This document shows, piece after piece, positions 46,909-62,092 of a stretch of 64,000 nt of DNA. The stretch is taken from positions 2,294,001 through 2,358,000 of the forward strand of contig CP077641.1 of the NCBI GenBank assembly GCA_019056435.1. The letters run 5' to 3'. A program made the translations under genes and the position numbers. Position 1 is the first letter of the stretch. Each line of letters begins with the position of its first letter. The DNA comes from Stutzerimonas stutzeri (GTDB taxonomy: Bacteria; Pseudomonadota; Gammaproteobacteria; Pseudomonadales; Pseudomonadaceae). Under the pieces are notes generated by a model. It saw only the letters and a program-made list of their open reading frames with translations. It did not search any database and was not told the DNA's origin.

Positions 46909-46936
46909 CGCCCCGCTGCACTGGCGTAGCGGGGCG
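46909..46936. terminator. Bidirectional terminator-like stem between convergent genes
   Basis: CGCCCCGCT (46909-46917) pairs with AGCGGGGCG (46928-46936), loop 10 nt, between the DUF2513-like gene and the end of the GH5 gene. There is no clear T-run. Confidence 0.5.
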
Positions 46937-46947
46937 CCCGAGTCGGA

Positions 46948-49101
46948 TCAGTAGAGTCCGATGGTGCCGCAGCTCTTGTTGGCGGCGTGCTTCTGCAGCA
47001 CCGGCAACTGCGGACGGGCCTTGCCGCTCTTCACGTCCAGCGACAGGGCGTAGTCGCCCCACCAGGGGCCGGCTGCCCAGTAGGTGCTGGGAATGCACTG
47101 TTGACCGAGGTACTTGAGCAGGTTGTCCATCGCCACCACGGCTGACGGCGAAAAGTCCGGCACGCCATGCTCACCAATGAAGCCGCGCAACCTGTACTTC
47201 TTCAGCCACTCGACGAATGGCTTGGCGCGGTTTACGCCTGTCATCGGGTCATAGACGGCCTTGGTGTTGGCGTAGGTGCCCGAATAGTCGCTGTCCAGAT
47301 ACAGATGGGCCTCGTAGACCAGGTTGTTCTTCGGGTCGCGCATCCAGGCGTCGCTGATCAGCTGGATGTTGTAGGACGGCCAATGGTAGGCACTGGACCA
47401 GCGATCACCCGCGACGAAGATCCAGCGCTTTGCGTCCACTGCGCGGATGGCCTTCGCAGCGGCCAGGGCTGCGGCGGGCCACTTGCCGTTGGTCGAGTGC
47501 GGTTCGTTCATCAGGCCATAACCGTAGACCGCCGGATGGTTGAGCGCCTGGCTGGCAATGCGTTTCCAGCTGTCGGCAAACGCGCTGATGGGGACCTCGT
47601 TGGAGGCGATCAGCTTGCCGTGATAGCGGTAGTAATTGTGCATGTCCAGGATGACCTGCATGCCGTGCTTTTCGCCAGGTCGAGCGTACTGAGCAAGCGG
47701 CCAAGTTCAGCGGCATTGAGGGGCTGGTTCAGCTTTGGCTGAAGGCGCTCCCAGCGGAACGGCAGGCGGACCAGCTTCAGGTTGAGGCTGGCGTAGCGCT
47801 TGAACTCGGCATCGCCCGGGTAGATGTAGTGCTTCAGATAGACGCCAGGCAGCGACCCTGAGCTGAATTCCGCACCGGCGAGGTTGATGCCGACCAGGTT
47901 GATCGGATTGGCCGGCGCCGGGGTACTCGTCTGAGCGTTGCCGCCTGTCGGAGCCGTCTGACTGAAGCCGGTGCTGCTGACCGAGACCGTCCTGGGAAAG
48001 CCTACCGTGCGACCATCGAGCGAACCGCCATCGAGCAGAACGGTCATGTTGCCGCCGAAGCGGTAGTACAGGGTGACGGTTCGGATCTGGCCGTCGGCGA
48101 AACGTACCTTGGCGCCTTTGTGGAACGCCGCGCGGTTGGCATCAGTGTCCTTCACCGAAATGCCCGGCGCGCGCCGGTAGATGCCGAAGGTGAAGTCACC
48201 GCCATTGAACGAGTTCAGGGCCACCGTCAGGGCGGTAGGCGCGCTGGGTGTTGTCGAGGTCGGCGGCGTCGGGTTGGACGGGGCAGTGGTCGATGACCCT
48301 GATGACGAAGAGCCCGACGATGAGGAGCCGGTCGACGTGGACGGGGCTGGCTTAGGAGTCGAGGGGCTCGAAGGCGAGGCGCTCCCCGAGGATGAAGCGG
48401 CTGCCGCGGCGTACAGCTTGTTCGGGTAGCCGAGCGAGCCGCTCAGCGTGCTGCCGGCGAGCATGACACTCATGTTCTGGCCGGACGTAGACGGCCGTGA
48501 TGCTGCGAACCTGCCCATTCGCCAGTTTGACCGAGGCGCCAGGCTTGAAAGCGGCGGCGTTGGCGCTGTTTGTCGGGATGGAGAAGCCAGCCGACTTGCG
48601 CCAGACACCGTTGATCCAGTCGCTATTGGTGTAGTTGTTGATGGCGCTGCTGTGCGCCGTACCCGCGCTGGCGGAAGGCGAGGCGGGACTCGTCTGGGTC
48701 GGGGTGCTCGACAGCGCGGTGACCTTGTGTGGATATCCGGTCGCGCTGGCGTTCAGCTTCGCGCCGGAGAGCATGGCACTCATGTGCGCGCCGGAGAGAT
48801 ATACCGCCAGGATGGTACGCACCTGGCCGTCGGCCAGCCTTACCTGCGCGCCTTTGGTGAAGGCTGCCTTGTTTGCCGCATTGGCCGGGATGGAGAAGCC
48901 GGCAGATTTGCGCCAGGTCCCGAGGAGCCAGTCGGAGCTGGTGAAGTTATTGACCTGGGCGGTCGCGGCCGCCGTAACGGCGGTCGAGGAAGTGCTGCTG
49001 GCGGCGGCGACCGGTGCCGGCAGCAGTGTGAATCCGGCAAGAGCGCTGAACAGCGCTGCGCTGAGAACGAACCCGGGTGCACCGGCGTTGCGAAGGGACA
49101 T
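46948..49101 (-). CDS. Secreted GH5 (cellulase-fold) glycoside hydrolase with three N-terminal repeats (two frame breaks)
   Basis: About 718 aa when repaired. Signal peptide (residues 1-34, ends APVAA). Then two ~85-aa repeats (SSDWLLGTWRKSAGFSIPAN; NSDWINGVWRKSAGFSIPTN), a Ser/Pro/Thr linker, a third, diverged repeat (GGDFTFGIYRRAPGISVKDT), and a C-terminal GH5 domain from NLVGINLAGAEFSSG on. Catalytic acid/base Glu is in GYGLMNEPHS and the nucleophile Glu in GFIGEHGVPDF. Breaks: near 48484 (in AVYV...GQNMS, a two-base loss or one-base gain) and near 47674 (one base lost, TLDLA to KHGMQVILD). Likely cuts a beta-glucan outside the cell; the repeats may bind carbohydrate or the surface, which is inference. 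Confidence 0.82.
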
Positions 49102-49263
49102 AAATCACTCCAGTACTTAATACGGCAAAGGGCTAGCCCTTTAAAAAGTGCGGAAGCATCCAAAGACCCATGCAACGAACGAAGCACCGACCGATGACGC
49201 CACCCTTGCATGCGCCACAACCGGTCGGGCTGTCGCGCAAGGCATAGGCTTTATATCGGTCAA

Positions 49264-49286
49264 AGATTAATTTTTGAAGTTAATCT
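49264..49286. promoter_or_regulatory. AT-rich inverted repeat AGATTAA-N9-TTAATCT upstream of GH5
   Basis: Perfect 7-bp arms about 170 bases before the GH5 start, at the edge of an AT-rich stretch (~49240-49410) unlike the rest of the window. The gap 49102-49589 has no supported gene. A likely promoter/operator area for the GH5 gene. Confidence 0.45.
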
Positions 49287-49589
49287 GGCGTCAGAAAATG
49301 CATATGAGCGCCAATAAGAACATGAATATCTATATGGCCATTAGTTGATGGCAGATAAATATTAAATTGCCTTCATATAATAAATAACTGTTTTGGCTGA
49401 AGTTATCGAGGTTCGGCCACCGGTTGGACGGCGTCGGCTGCAAGGCGCGCCGGTGCCGAGGAGCCGGTCAGGCGCAACGCGACGGAGCGGTGGTTATGTT
49501 TCAGGGTGTTTCCGGGTTGGCTAAACGGCAGGCAGAAGCCAGGATGCACGTCGGATGAAGCAGGAAGACGTCGGAGCGGCGGCAGGGTC

Positions 49590-51341
49590 TCAGCGCACGT
49601 GCTGCAGGCTGTCGACCGTCAGCTCGAGCGCCTTGCGCATGTCCAGCCGAGCGGAACGCCCGATGTCCTTGTTATCCAGTTCGTAGCTGCGTTCGGAAGG
49701 CAGGATGGGGGCTGTCAGGTCGTCGGCTTCGGCGGCCTCGAAATCGCTGTTGCGGCCGATGGTCAATGCGCTGCGGCGCAGCAGTTCGCGCACCTGCTCG
49801 GGTGCCAGCGCCGGGTTGATCGACAGCATGGCGCCGACGATACCCGTGACCATCGGGGTGGCATAGGAGGTGCCGCAATGCACCTCGCCACGCTTGCCCG
49901 GCTCGAGCGTGGCGGCGCGGGTGCAGGCCGAGGCGGTGATGTCGACGCGCCGGTCGATATTCGACGAGGGGCGCTTGGTCACGTAGTCGGGATGGTCGAC
50001 CGGCACATCCCTGCCCATGTCGCGCTGGTGCGCGCCCACGACGAGCAGTTGATCGGTGATGAAGGACGAAGGCAGGCGGTAGTCATCCTGTCCGGAAAAG
50101 GCCGAGCCATTGCCGGCGGAATTCACCACCAGCACGTCCGGATGTTCACGGCGCAGCCAGAGGAAGAATTCCTCGAGCAGCTCTTCGTAGCCGCTCATGG
50201 CAACACCGGAGCGAATCAGCGAGTCGACCTCCTCGCCGGCGACGTCGCGCGTGCCGACGCGATGAATGCCCCAGCTCCAGTTCAGCACCCGCACGCCGTC
50301 TTCGACCAGGTTGACTGAAGCGGCGACGTTGGCGGTGATGCCTGCGTCCGAGTTGCGCTCGACAATGACCTCGAAGCCGGCGCTGGTCGGCTCCAGCGCG
50401 CTGAGAAAGCCGCTATCACCCGGATCGGCACTGCGCGCCGCCAGAATGCCGGTGACGCTGGTGCCGTGCTCGGCTGGTGACTCGGCATCGCGGGCATAGA
50501 CGCAGGTCCGCGGCCGATCGGGGTCGCAGGCTCCGAGGTAATCGCTGAACTCCGGGGAGTCGAAATCGACGTCGCGCTCGACGACACCGATCCGTACCGG
50601 GTGCGTCTGGATCCTTGCGTGTCGCGCGGGAACGCGGCGCAGGTAGAAATCCACTGCATCGAGAAAACGGTTGGCGACCCATTCGCTGTTGCGTGGTTGG
50701 CTCTGCGAATCCGCCTCCAATGGCTCCTCGGCGCCGGACTCCTCGACCACCACCGCGTCGACGCTGGTCTCGCTGCCCAGCCGGAGCACCAGCGCGTCAC
50801 GTTCGGTCAGGTCGTCGACCGGCAGGCGCAACTGGTAGGTATTGAGCGGGGCAATCGCGCCCACCACCGTTGCGCCATATTTTTCTGCCAGGCGTTTCGA
50901 CTCGGCCAGCCCGTCATGGTCTTCCTCGATGATCAGGCTGACCAGGTTCACATAGGTCGTCAGCCCATCCATGTTCCTGGCGACCTCATCAGGACCTGCA
51001 GGCACTACATGGCTACCGTTGAGCGTCAGCCAGACCGGGTTGCTCCGGCGCTCGCCCTGTTCCAGCCAGAGCGGTCCGCTCTGGTGATCCTTTCGGTTGA
51101 GCGTCAGGCGCAGTCGACCCTCCTGTTCACGCGTGGCCTCGATGGCGCGGTCGCGCAGCATGACCCTGACGGGGCCGCGGGCCAGCCCGGTGCCACTCAT
51201 GCAGAAGGTCAGCTGCTCGGTCGACAGCAGGTCGCCGCACCGTTGCAGATTCTTGAGTCGCAGCGGCGGGTCGGCGGCCAGTACCGTGCCGGAACCGGCG
51301 GCGATGAGGAGGGCAGCCAGGCAGCGTGTCAGCAGCCTCAT
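49590..51341 (-). CDS. Secreted subtilisin-like (S8) serine protease
   Basis: A 583-aa protein with signal peptide (MRLLTRCLAALLIAAGSGTV, cut after LAA), a ~220-aa N-terminal part without clear family, then a subtilase domain: Asp in GVVERDVDFDSPEF, His in AEHGTSVTGILAA, oxyanion Asn in VVNSAGNGSAF, Ser in GTSYATPMVTGIVGAML. The Asp motif departs from the usual DTG, so the exact Asp is unsure. ATG 51341 overlaps the egtD stop (ATGA), which suggests co-translation with the ergothioneine genes. Confidence 0.85.
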   Translation of the reverse strand: MRLLTRCLAALLIAAGSGTVLAADPPLRLKNLQRCGDLLSTEQLTFCMSGTGLARGPVRVMLRDRAIEATREQEGRLRLTLNRKDHQSGPLWLEQGERRSNPVWLTLNGSHVVPAGPDEVARNMDGLTTYVNLVSLIIEEDHDGLAESKRLAEKYGATVVGAIAPLNTYQLRLPVDDLTERDALVLRLGSETSVDAVVVEESGAEEPLEADSQSQPRNSEWVANRFLDAVDFYLRRVPARHARIQTHPVRIGVVERDVDFDSPEFSDYLGACDPDRPRTCVYARDAESPAEHGTSVTGILAARSADPGDSGFLSALEPTSAGFEVIVERNSDAGITANVAASVNLVEDGVRVLNWSWGIHRVGTRDVAGEEVDSLIRSGVAMSGYEELLEEFFLWLRREHPDVLVVNSAGNGSAFSGQDDYRLPSSFITDQLLVVGAHQRDMGRDVPVDHPDYVTKRPSSNIDRRVDITASACTRAATLEPGKRGEVHCGTSYATPMVTGIVGAMLSINPALAPEQVRELLRRSALTIGRNSDFEAAEADDLTAPILPSERSYELDNKDIGRSARLDMRKALELTVDSLQHVR

Positions 51342-52303
51342 GGGCGGCGTTGCAGGTAATGCACGCTGAAGAGCTCCTGGGCGTCGGTCCACTGGCCGCT
51401 GCAATCGAAACCGGCGCTACGGGCCAGGTCGGCGAACGACTGCAGGGTGTATTTGTAGGAATTCTCGGTGTGCAGGCTCTCGTCGGCGTCGAAATGAAAG
51501 CGCTGCCCCTCGATGGTGACATCCTGTGCTTCGCGGCTGATCAGATGCATCTCGATGCGCGACTGCTGCTCGTTGAAGAAGGCCTGATGGCGGAAGCGTG
51601 AGGGGTCGATGTCGCTGTCGAGTTCGTTGCGGATGCGTTGCAACAGGTTGAGGTTGAATGCCGCGGTCACGTGAGCTTCGTCGTTGTAGGCCGCCTCGAG
51701 CACGCTGCGCTCCTTGACCAGATCGACGCCGATCAGCAGTCCACCGCCGGGCGGGAGTATCTCGTACAGGTGGCCGAGCAGCCGGCGCGCTTCCAACGGC
51801 GTGAAGTTGCCGATGCTGGAGCCGGGAAAGAACACCAGCGGATGATGAAGTCTGTAGTCGTCGGGCAGCTTCAGCTCCTCGGAAAAATCGGCGCAGGCGG
51901 CATGAACCTCCAGCCAGGGATAATCCGCGGCGAGGCGCTGCGTGCTGGTGAGCAGGAAATCCTCGGAGATATCCACGCCCAGGTAGCTGACCGGGCGCAA
52001 CCCCTCGAGCAAGAGGCGCACCTTGCGGCTGGCGCCGCTGCCCAGTTCGATCAGGTCGGTCTGTGGCCCGGCAATCTCGCGGATCTCGTCTGCCGCGGTG
52101 GCGAGAATCTGCTCCTCGGTGCGTGTCAGGTAGTACTCCGGCTGGACGCATATCTGCTCGAACAGTTCCGAGCCGCGCCGATCGTAGAAGAACTTCGGCG
52201 AAATGTGCTTGGGCGAGGCGGCAAAGCCGGCCAGCGCCTCGTCACGCAACGAGGCTTCATGGGTGGGCTGGGTCTGGTCATGAAAACGAACGGCAAGTGC
52301 CAT
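51338..52303 (-). CDS. egtD: L-histidine N-alpha-methyltransferase EgtD
   Basis: A 321-aa SAM-dependent enzyme trimethylating histidine to hercynine, first step of ergothioneine synthesis. Marks: SPKFFYDRRGSELFEQIC, LIELGSGASRKVRLLLEG (SAM site), YLGVDISEDFLL and VFFPGSSIGNFTP. ATG 52303 lies one base after the corrected egtB stop. In the raw reading it is joined to egtB as a 763-aa frame because of a lost base in egtB. Confidence 0.9.
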   Translation of the reverse strand: MALAVRFHDQTQPTHEASLRDEALAGFAASPKHISPKFFYDRRGSELFEQICVQPEYYLTRTEEQILATAADEIREIAGPQTDLIELGSGASRKVRLLLEGLRPVSYLGVDISEDFLLTSTQRLAADYPWLEVHAACADFSEELKLPDDYRLHHPLVFFPGSSIGNFTPLEARRLLGHLYEILPPGGGLLIGVDLVKERSVLEAAYNDEAHVTAAFNLNLLQRIRNELDSDIDPSRFRHQAFFNEQQSRIEMHLISREAQDVTIEGQRFHFDADESLHTENSYKYTLQSFADLARSAGFDCSGQWTDAQELFSVHYLQRRP

Positions 52304-52304
52304 G

Positions 52305-53593
52305 TCATAGCTCCCTGGCCAGGCGCAGCCGGCGAACTGCCAGCGCATCGCCGGCTGAAAGAAGTTGCGATAGGTGGCGCGGATGTGTGATTCCGGCGTG
52401 GCGCAGCAGCCACCACGTAGCACCATCTGCCCGGACATGAACTTGCCGTTGTACTCGCCCAGGCTCCCCTCCAGCGGGCGGAAGCCGGGGTAGGGGCGGT
52501 AGGCGCTGGCGGTCCATTCCCAGACGTCGCCGAACAGCTGTGCAGGGCCTTCGTGCGGCATACGGGTGGCGACGGGCTGCAGGTGGTCGCTTTCGAGAAA
52601 GTTGCCGCGTCGGGGCTGGTCGCTGGCGGCTACTTCCCACTCGGCCTCGCTGGGCAGGCGCGCGCCGGCCCAGCGGGCGTAGGCATCGGCTTCGTAGAAA
52701 CTGACGTGGCAGACGGGCGCGTCCAGGTCCAGCGGCTTGAGTCCAGCCAGGGTCATTTCATGCCAGGCGTCGTCGTGACGCTGCCAGTAAAGCGGTGCGT
52801 GCCAGCCCGCCTGGTTGATCTGCGCCCAGCCGTCGGACAGCCAGAGGTCACTGCGCGCGTAGCCGCCGTCGGCGATGAAGGACAGGTATTCGCCGTTGGT
52901 CACCAGTCGGTCGGCCAGCTGGAAGTCCTCCACGAACTGGCGATGACGCGGCGTTTCGCAGTCGAAGGCGAAGCCATCGCCGGCGTGGCCGATATGGCGC
53001 ACGCCGCCGGTGACGTCATGCCAGCGGATGCGATCCTGATGCAGCTTCGGTGCGGGTTTGAGGTCGGCCCGGTAGGCCGGCTGCAGCGGGTTCTGCGCCA
53101 GGATGTGCTTGATGTCCATGAGCAACAGTTCCTGATGCTGCTGTTCGTGCTGCAGGCCCAGCTCCACACGGCGCATGATCTCGCCGGCGTGCTGGCGCGG
53201 CGGACTGCTCAGCAGGTCGGCCATGGCCCGGTCGACGTGCTGGCGAAAACGGTAGACGTCCGCGACGCCCGGTCGCGAGATCAGCCCGCGTCTCGCCCGT
53301 GGAAAGGGCGTGCCGTGGGTTTCGTAATAGGAATTGAACAGGTGGTCGTAGATCGGATCGAGCGGCTTGTAGCCGCCGAGATAGGGTTTGAGCAGGAAGG
53401 CCTCGAAGAACCAGCTGATGTGGGCCAGGTGCCACTTGGGCGGGCTGACGTCGGGCATGCTCTGAATGACATGGTCCTCGACCTGCAAGGGCGCGCAGAT
53501 CGCCTCGCTGGTGGCGCGGACTTGCCGAAAGCGTTGCAGCAGGAAATCCAGGTCGGCGAGTGCCGGTTGTGCCTGTTCCGCCAGATTACCCAT
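52305..53593 (-). CDS. egtB: Ergothioneine biosynthesis sulfoxide synthase EgtB (frame broken near 52329)
   Basis: A ~429-aa non-haem iron enzyme joining hercynine with a thiol (cysteine or gamma-Glu-Cys) through sulfoxide formation. The DinB-like N-terminal domain has the iron-binding HEQQHQE motif (HLAHISWFF earlier); the C-terminal FGE-sulfatase domain has LPSEAEWEVAA and DVWEWTASAY. The family C-terminus FAGLRLAREL is regained if one G is added at GCCGG near 52329, ending at TGA 52305-52307. ATG 53593 preferred over 53629 for its GGGGGGA site. Confidence 0.88.
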
Positions 53594-53804
53594 GTGGGTC
53601 CCCCCTCGTTGACGCGCGCTAGGGCCCATCGCCCCTATTAAGCGACCCGAAGCGCGACGTGAAAGTTCGCCCGGGAAGGCGCAGTGAGGCCCGGGCGGTC
53701 GAGTGTGTTTGAGCTAAGCAGCAGAAGGCGGGTAGCGAAAGGCGGCGCGATGAGGGGCCGCCTCCATGGACGAAGGTGCATGGCACCGCCGAGGTCGGTG
53801 CTGA

Positions 53805-54116
53805 TCAGTAGTTCGGCGGAGTCTCCGGTATCCCGGTGCCGTCGGTGATGTCCGGCATGGTCCAGGGATCGAGCCGCTGCTCCTTGTCTTCCACGTCGAG
53901 GCGGGCCTGCTCGATGACGCTGCCCAGGCGCTGTGGGCTGCTGTAATCGGCCTGCGCCACGCTCGGTACGCGCAGCACTTCGGTGCCGTTGCCGGTCATC
54001 ACGGTGAAGCTGAAGCTGTCCTCGTCGGGGTTGGCGCTGGTCACGCAGCCACAGGGCAGGAAGGCTTCGGAAACGAGCTGCATTGCATCGTCGATGGTCA
54101 GGGTCCGGTCGCTCAT
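53805..54116 (-). CDS. Conserved protein of unknown function
   Basis: A 103-aa cytosolic protein: MSDRTLTIDDAMQLVSEAFL, CGCVTSANPDEDSFSFTVMT, then an acidic, Pro-rich end (DITDGTGIPETPPNY). The open frame reaches 54254, but MSDRT at 54116 looks like the true start. Function not recognised; divergent from lhr. Confidence 0.65.
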   Translation of the reverse strand: MSDRTLTIDDAMQLVSEAFLPCGCVTSANPDEDSFSFTVMTGNGTEVLRVPSVAQADYSSPQRLGSVIEQARLDVEDKEQRLDPWTMPDITDGTGIPETPPNY

Positions 54117-54235
54117 GCTGTTCTCCATCATCGGTGGTCCTAAAGTGGACCGCCTCGACGCGCTGCCGTTTCCTGTCGTGCACGCGGCAAGGCTCCAGAC
54201 TTGTAGACAGGCCGTCCCGACCACATAGTCCAGGC

Positions 54236-58564
<4,329 letters not shown>

Positions 58565-58605
58565 GGAGGGTCCGGCGCCGCGCGCCACGTTCGTCCGCGG
58601 GCTGG

Positions 58606-58625
58606 GCTCTGTTTTTCAACAGAGC
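58606..58625. repeat. Inverted repeat GCTCTGTT-N4-AACAGAGC
   Basis: Perfect 8-bp arms with a tttc loop, between the convergent lhr and rapA genes; a second stem TCCCGCT/AGCGGGA follows at 58651-58670. Together they may end transcription from both sides, though no T-run follows. Confidence 0.45.
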
Positions 58626-58719
58626 GCTGCCCCTTTCCTGGCGCAGCCCATCCCGCTGGGCGAAGCGGGAGGGACTCGTTCAGGGGTGGCGGACGAGAAC
58701 CGTCACCAAGCCTTCAGGC

Positions 58720-61569
58720 TCAACCCGCCACTAACACTCGGATCGCCTCCAGGCGCAACGCGGCTTTTTCCAGCATGGCCAGGCCTTCCTCACGCTGCGT
58801 GCGCAGGGCCTCGATCTCGCTGTCACGCACGCTTGGGTTGACGGCCTGCAGTGCTGTCAGGCGCGCCAGCTCTTCATCAAGGCTGGCCTTCAGTTTGCGC
58901 TGTGCTTCGGCAACCCGTTCGGCGTGGCGCGGTGCGACCTTGGTTTCGGCATCGGCGATCTGTTTGGCCAGCGCATCGCGCTGCGCCTGGACGAACTTGT
59001 TCGCGCTGGCACGCGGCACGCTCTCCAGCTGGTCGGTGAGCGTCTCGAACGCCACCTTGGGGGCCAGATCGTTGCCGTTCGAATCCAACAGGCAGCGCAG
59101 CGCCAGCGGCGGCAGGAAGCGGTTGAGCTGCAGCGCGCGCGGCGCCACCACTTCGCTGACGTAGAGCAGTTCCAGCAGCACGGTGCCGGGCTTGAGCGCC
59201 TTGTTCTTGATCAGCGCCACGGCCGTGTTGCCCATGGAGCCGGACAACACCAGGTCCATGCCACCCTGCACCATGGGGTGCTCCCAGGTGAGGAACTGCA
59301 TGTCTTCGCGGGCCAGCGCCTGCTCACGATCATAGGTGACTGTTACAGCTTCGTCGTCGCCCAACGGGAAGCTGGCGTCGAGCATCTTTTCGCTTGGACG
59401 GAGAATCAGTGCGTTCTCGGAATGGTCCTCGCTGTCGATGCCAAAGGCGTCGAACAGCTCTTCCATGTAGATCGGCAGGGCGAACTGGTCATCCTGCTCC
59501 TCGATGGCTTCGACCAGCGCCTTGCCCTGTTCGCCACCGCCGGAGTTGAGTTCCAGCAGGCGGTCGCGACCGGCATGCAGGTCGGCTTCCAGCCGCTCGC
59601 GCTCGGCGCGGGCCTCGTCGATGAGCGTCTGGAACGCGTCGTCATCGCCTTCTTCCAGCTGGTTCAGCAGGCGCGGCCCGAACTGATGCTGCAGGGCGTT
59701 GCCGGTGGGACAGGTGTTGAGGAAGGCATTCAGCGCCTCGTGGTACCACTTGAACAGGCGTTCCTGCGGGCTGGTTTCCAGGTACGGCACGTGCAGTTGG
59801 ATGACATGGGCCTGGCCGATCCGGTCGAGGCGGCCGATGCGTTGCTCCAGCAGGTCGGGGTGCGAAGGCAGATCGAACAGCACCAGATGATGCGCGAACT
59901 GGAAGTTGCGGCCCTCGCTGCCGATTTCCGAGCAGATCAGCACCTGCGCGCCGAATTCCTCGTCGGCGAAGTAGGCGGCGGCGCGGTCGCGCTCGAGAAT
60001 GCTCATGCCTTCATGGAACACCGTGGCCGGGATGCCGGAACGCACGCGCAGCGCGTCTTCCAGATCCAGTGCGGTCTCGGCGTGGGCACAGATGACCAGC
60101 ACCTTGAACTTCTTCAGCATCTTCAGCGTATCGATGAGCCATTCGACGCGCGGGTCGAACGTCCACCAACGGTTCTGCGTGTCCGGCTCCTCCTGCTGGC
60201 TCTGGAAAGCCACCTCCGGGTACAGCTCGGCGTGCTCGCCCAGTGGCAGCTCCAGGTACTCGGTGGGGCAGGGTAGCGGATAGGGGTGCAGTTGGCGCTC
60301 GGGAAAGCCGCGCACGGCGGCGCGCGTATTGCGGAACAGCAGGCGGCCAGTGCCATGGCGGTCCAGCAGTTCGCGGATCAATCGGCTGCTGGCTTCGATG
60401 TCGCCGTCGGTCGCCGCCGCGAGCAGGGCCTCGCCTTCGGCGCCCAGGAAATCGTGGATGGTCTGGTGCGCTTCCTGGGACAGGCGGCCTTCATCGAGCA
60501 GCTCCTGCACGGCACGGGCGACCGGCTGGTAGCTGGCGCTCTCGGCGCGGAAGGCTTCGAGGTCGTGGAAACGGTTCGGGTCGAGCAGTCGCAGGCGGGC
60601 GAAGTGGCTTTCCTGACCGAGCTGCTCCGGCGTCGCCGTCAAGAGCAGAACGCCCGGGATGACCTCGGCCAGTTGCTCGACCAACCGGTATTCCGCGCTG
60701 GCGTTTTCGGGGTGCCAGACCAGGTGGTGCGCTTCGTCGACCACCAGCAGGTCCCAGCCGGCGGCGAACGCGGCGTCCTGGGCACGCTCGTCTTCTTTCA
60801 GCCAGTCCAGCGAGACAAGGGCCAGTTGGGTGTCTTCGAAGGGGTTGCTGGCATCGCTTTCGATGAAGCGTTCGTCGTCGAACAGGGCGACCTGCAGGTT
60901 GAAGCGGCGGCGCATCTCCACCAGCCACTGGTGCTGGAGATTCTCAGGGACCAGGATCAGCACGCGCTTGGCACGGCCGGAGAGCAGCTGGCGATGGATG
61001 ACCAGGCCGGCTTCGATCGTCTTGCCGAGGCCGACCTCGTCCGCCAGCAGTACGCGCGGGGCGATGCGGTCGGCCACTTCGCGGGCGATGTGCAACTGGT
61101 GCGCGATCGGTTGAGCGCGTGCGCCGCCGAGGCCCCAGAGCGAGGAGGTCAGTTGCTTGCTCTGGTTTTCCAGGGTGTGATAGCGCAGCTTGAACCAGTT
61201 CAAGGGGTCGATCTGGCCGGCAAACAGGCGATCGCTGGCGAGACGGAACTGAATAAAGTTCGACAGCTGGGTTTCCGGCAGGGTGCGGGCTTCGTTCTGC
61301 GCGGTCAGGCCGTGGTAGACCAGCAGGCCGTCGACGTCGTCGACTTCGCGCACAGTCATCTTCCAACCTTCGAAATGCGTGACTTCATCGCCGGGGACAA
61401 AGCGCACGCGGGTCAGTGGCGCGCTGCGTGTGGCGTATTGGCGGGTTTCGCCGGTGGCGGGATAGAGCACGGTGAGCATCCGCCCATCCTGGGTGAGGAT
61501 GGTCCCAAGACCGAGTTCCGCTTCGCTGTCGCTGATCCAGCGTTGCCCCGGTAGATACTGCTGCGCCAT
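58720..61569 (-). CDS. rapA: RNA polymerase-associated SWI2/SNF2 ATPase RapA
   Basis: A 949-aa protein that recycles RNA polymerase. N-terminal Tudor-like part ([20 protein letters not shown]), SNF2 ATPase with [20 protein letters not shown] and [10 protein letters not shown], helicase C-terminal part with [20 protein letters not shown], and the RapA-specific C-terminal domain. ATG 61569 with GGGAGG upstream is preferred to 61617. Normal family length, intact frame. Confidence 0.95.
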   Translation of the reverse strand: MAQQYLPGQRWISDSEAELGLGTILTQDGRMLTVLYPATGETRQYATRSAPLTRVRFVPGDEVTHFEGWKMTVREVDDVDGLLVYHGLTAQNEARTLPETQLSNFIQFRLASDRLFAGQIDPLNWFKLRYHTLENQSKQLTSSLWGLGGARAQPIAHQLHIAREVADRIAPRVLLADEVGLGKTIEAGLVIHRQLLSGRAKRVLILVPENLQHQWLVEMRRRFNLQVALFDDERFIESDASNPFEDTQLALVSLDWLKEDERAQDAAFAAGWDLLVVDEAHHLVWHPENASAEYRLVEQLAEVIPGVLLLTATPEQLGQESHFARLRLLDPNRFHDLEAFRAESASYQPVARAVQELLDEGRLSQEAHQTIHDFLGAEGEALLAAATDGDIEASSRLIRELLDRHGTGRLLFRNTRAAVRGFPERQLHPYPLPCPTEYLELPLGEHAELYPEVAFQSQQEEPDTQNRWWTFDPRVEWLIDTLKMLKKFKVLVICAHAETALDLEDALRVRSGIPATVFHEGMSILERDRAAAYFADEEFGAQVLICSEIGSEGRNFQFAHHLVLFDLPSHPDLLEQRIGRLDRIGQAHVIQLHVPYLETSPQERLFKWYHEALNAFLNTCPTGNALQHQFGPRLLNQLEEGDDDAFQTLIDEARAERERLEADLHAGRDRLLELNSGGGEQGKALVEAIEEQDDQFALPIYMEELFDAFGIDSEDHSENALILRPSEKMLDASFPLGDDEAVTVTYDREQALAREDMQFLTWEHPMVQGGMDLVLSGSMGNTAVALIKNKALKPGTVLLELLYVSEVVAPRALQLNRFLPPLALRCLLDSNGNDLAPKVAFETLTDQLESVPRASANKFVQAQRDALAKQIADAETKVAPRHAERVAEAQRKLKASLDEELARLTALQAVNPSVRDSEIEALRTQREEGLAMLEKAALRLEAIRVLVAG

Positions 61570-61796
61570 GCCCTGCCTCCCGCTGTAAAAAAGCCCGCTA
61601 TGGTAACGGAACACCACCGATAGAGCGACGGTAAGCCGACCGGTTTGCGTGGCGTCGCTGCCTTTCGGCCGCAGATCGAACCGGGCGGACCCCTGGCAGT
61701 GTAGCGTTGCCGCTAAAGTTGGCTCCGATTCGGCCGATCATGAGGTAAAGCTCCGCATGCCAGGGTTGGTCTGCGGTCCGTTTTTGGGAGAAGGTC

Positions 61797-62092
61797 ATGC
61801 TGCCAGTGATTCCGCCCGGTGCCGTTCAGGTCACCACGCAACAGGATGTGGTCAAGCCGCGCCCCGACGTCCCCCCGTGGCGCCTGTCGAGCCGAGCGCC
61901 AACGAGAGTTCGGTCGAGCTCGACCGCCGACACCCGCAGGAAGCCGAACAGATGCTGCGTGACGAGCAGCGCCGGCGACAGCGTCGTGGCTACACACCGC
62001 AGGAACTCGCCGAAGGGGAAACCACGGACGAGGATCAGGCGGCACTCGACGAATTGCCGCGCCAGGGCCTCTGGATCGACGTGGAAGTATGA
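61797..62092 (+). CDS. Small Pro/Gln-rich conserved protein (frame broken at 61871-61876)
   Basis: About 98 aa: MLPVIPPGAVQVTTQQDVVK, then, with one C added at the run 61871-61876, PVAPVEPSANESSVELDRRH, a charged middle (EAEQMLRDEQRRRQRRGYTP) and DELPRQGLWIDVEV. GGGAGAAGG before the start. Its stop overlaps the alkB start (ATGA). Function unknown. Confidence 0.65.

Noticed and set aside
51338..53629. A 763-aa EgtB-EgtD fusion protein
   Set aside because: Adding one G near 52329 restores the usual EgtB C-terminus (FAGLRLAREL) and a stop one base before a normal EgtD start. The fusion fits the indel pattern seen across the window.
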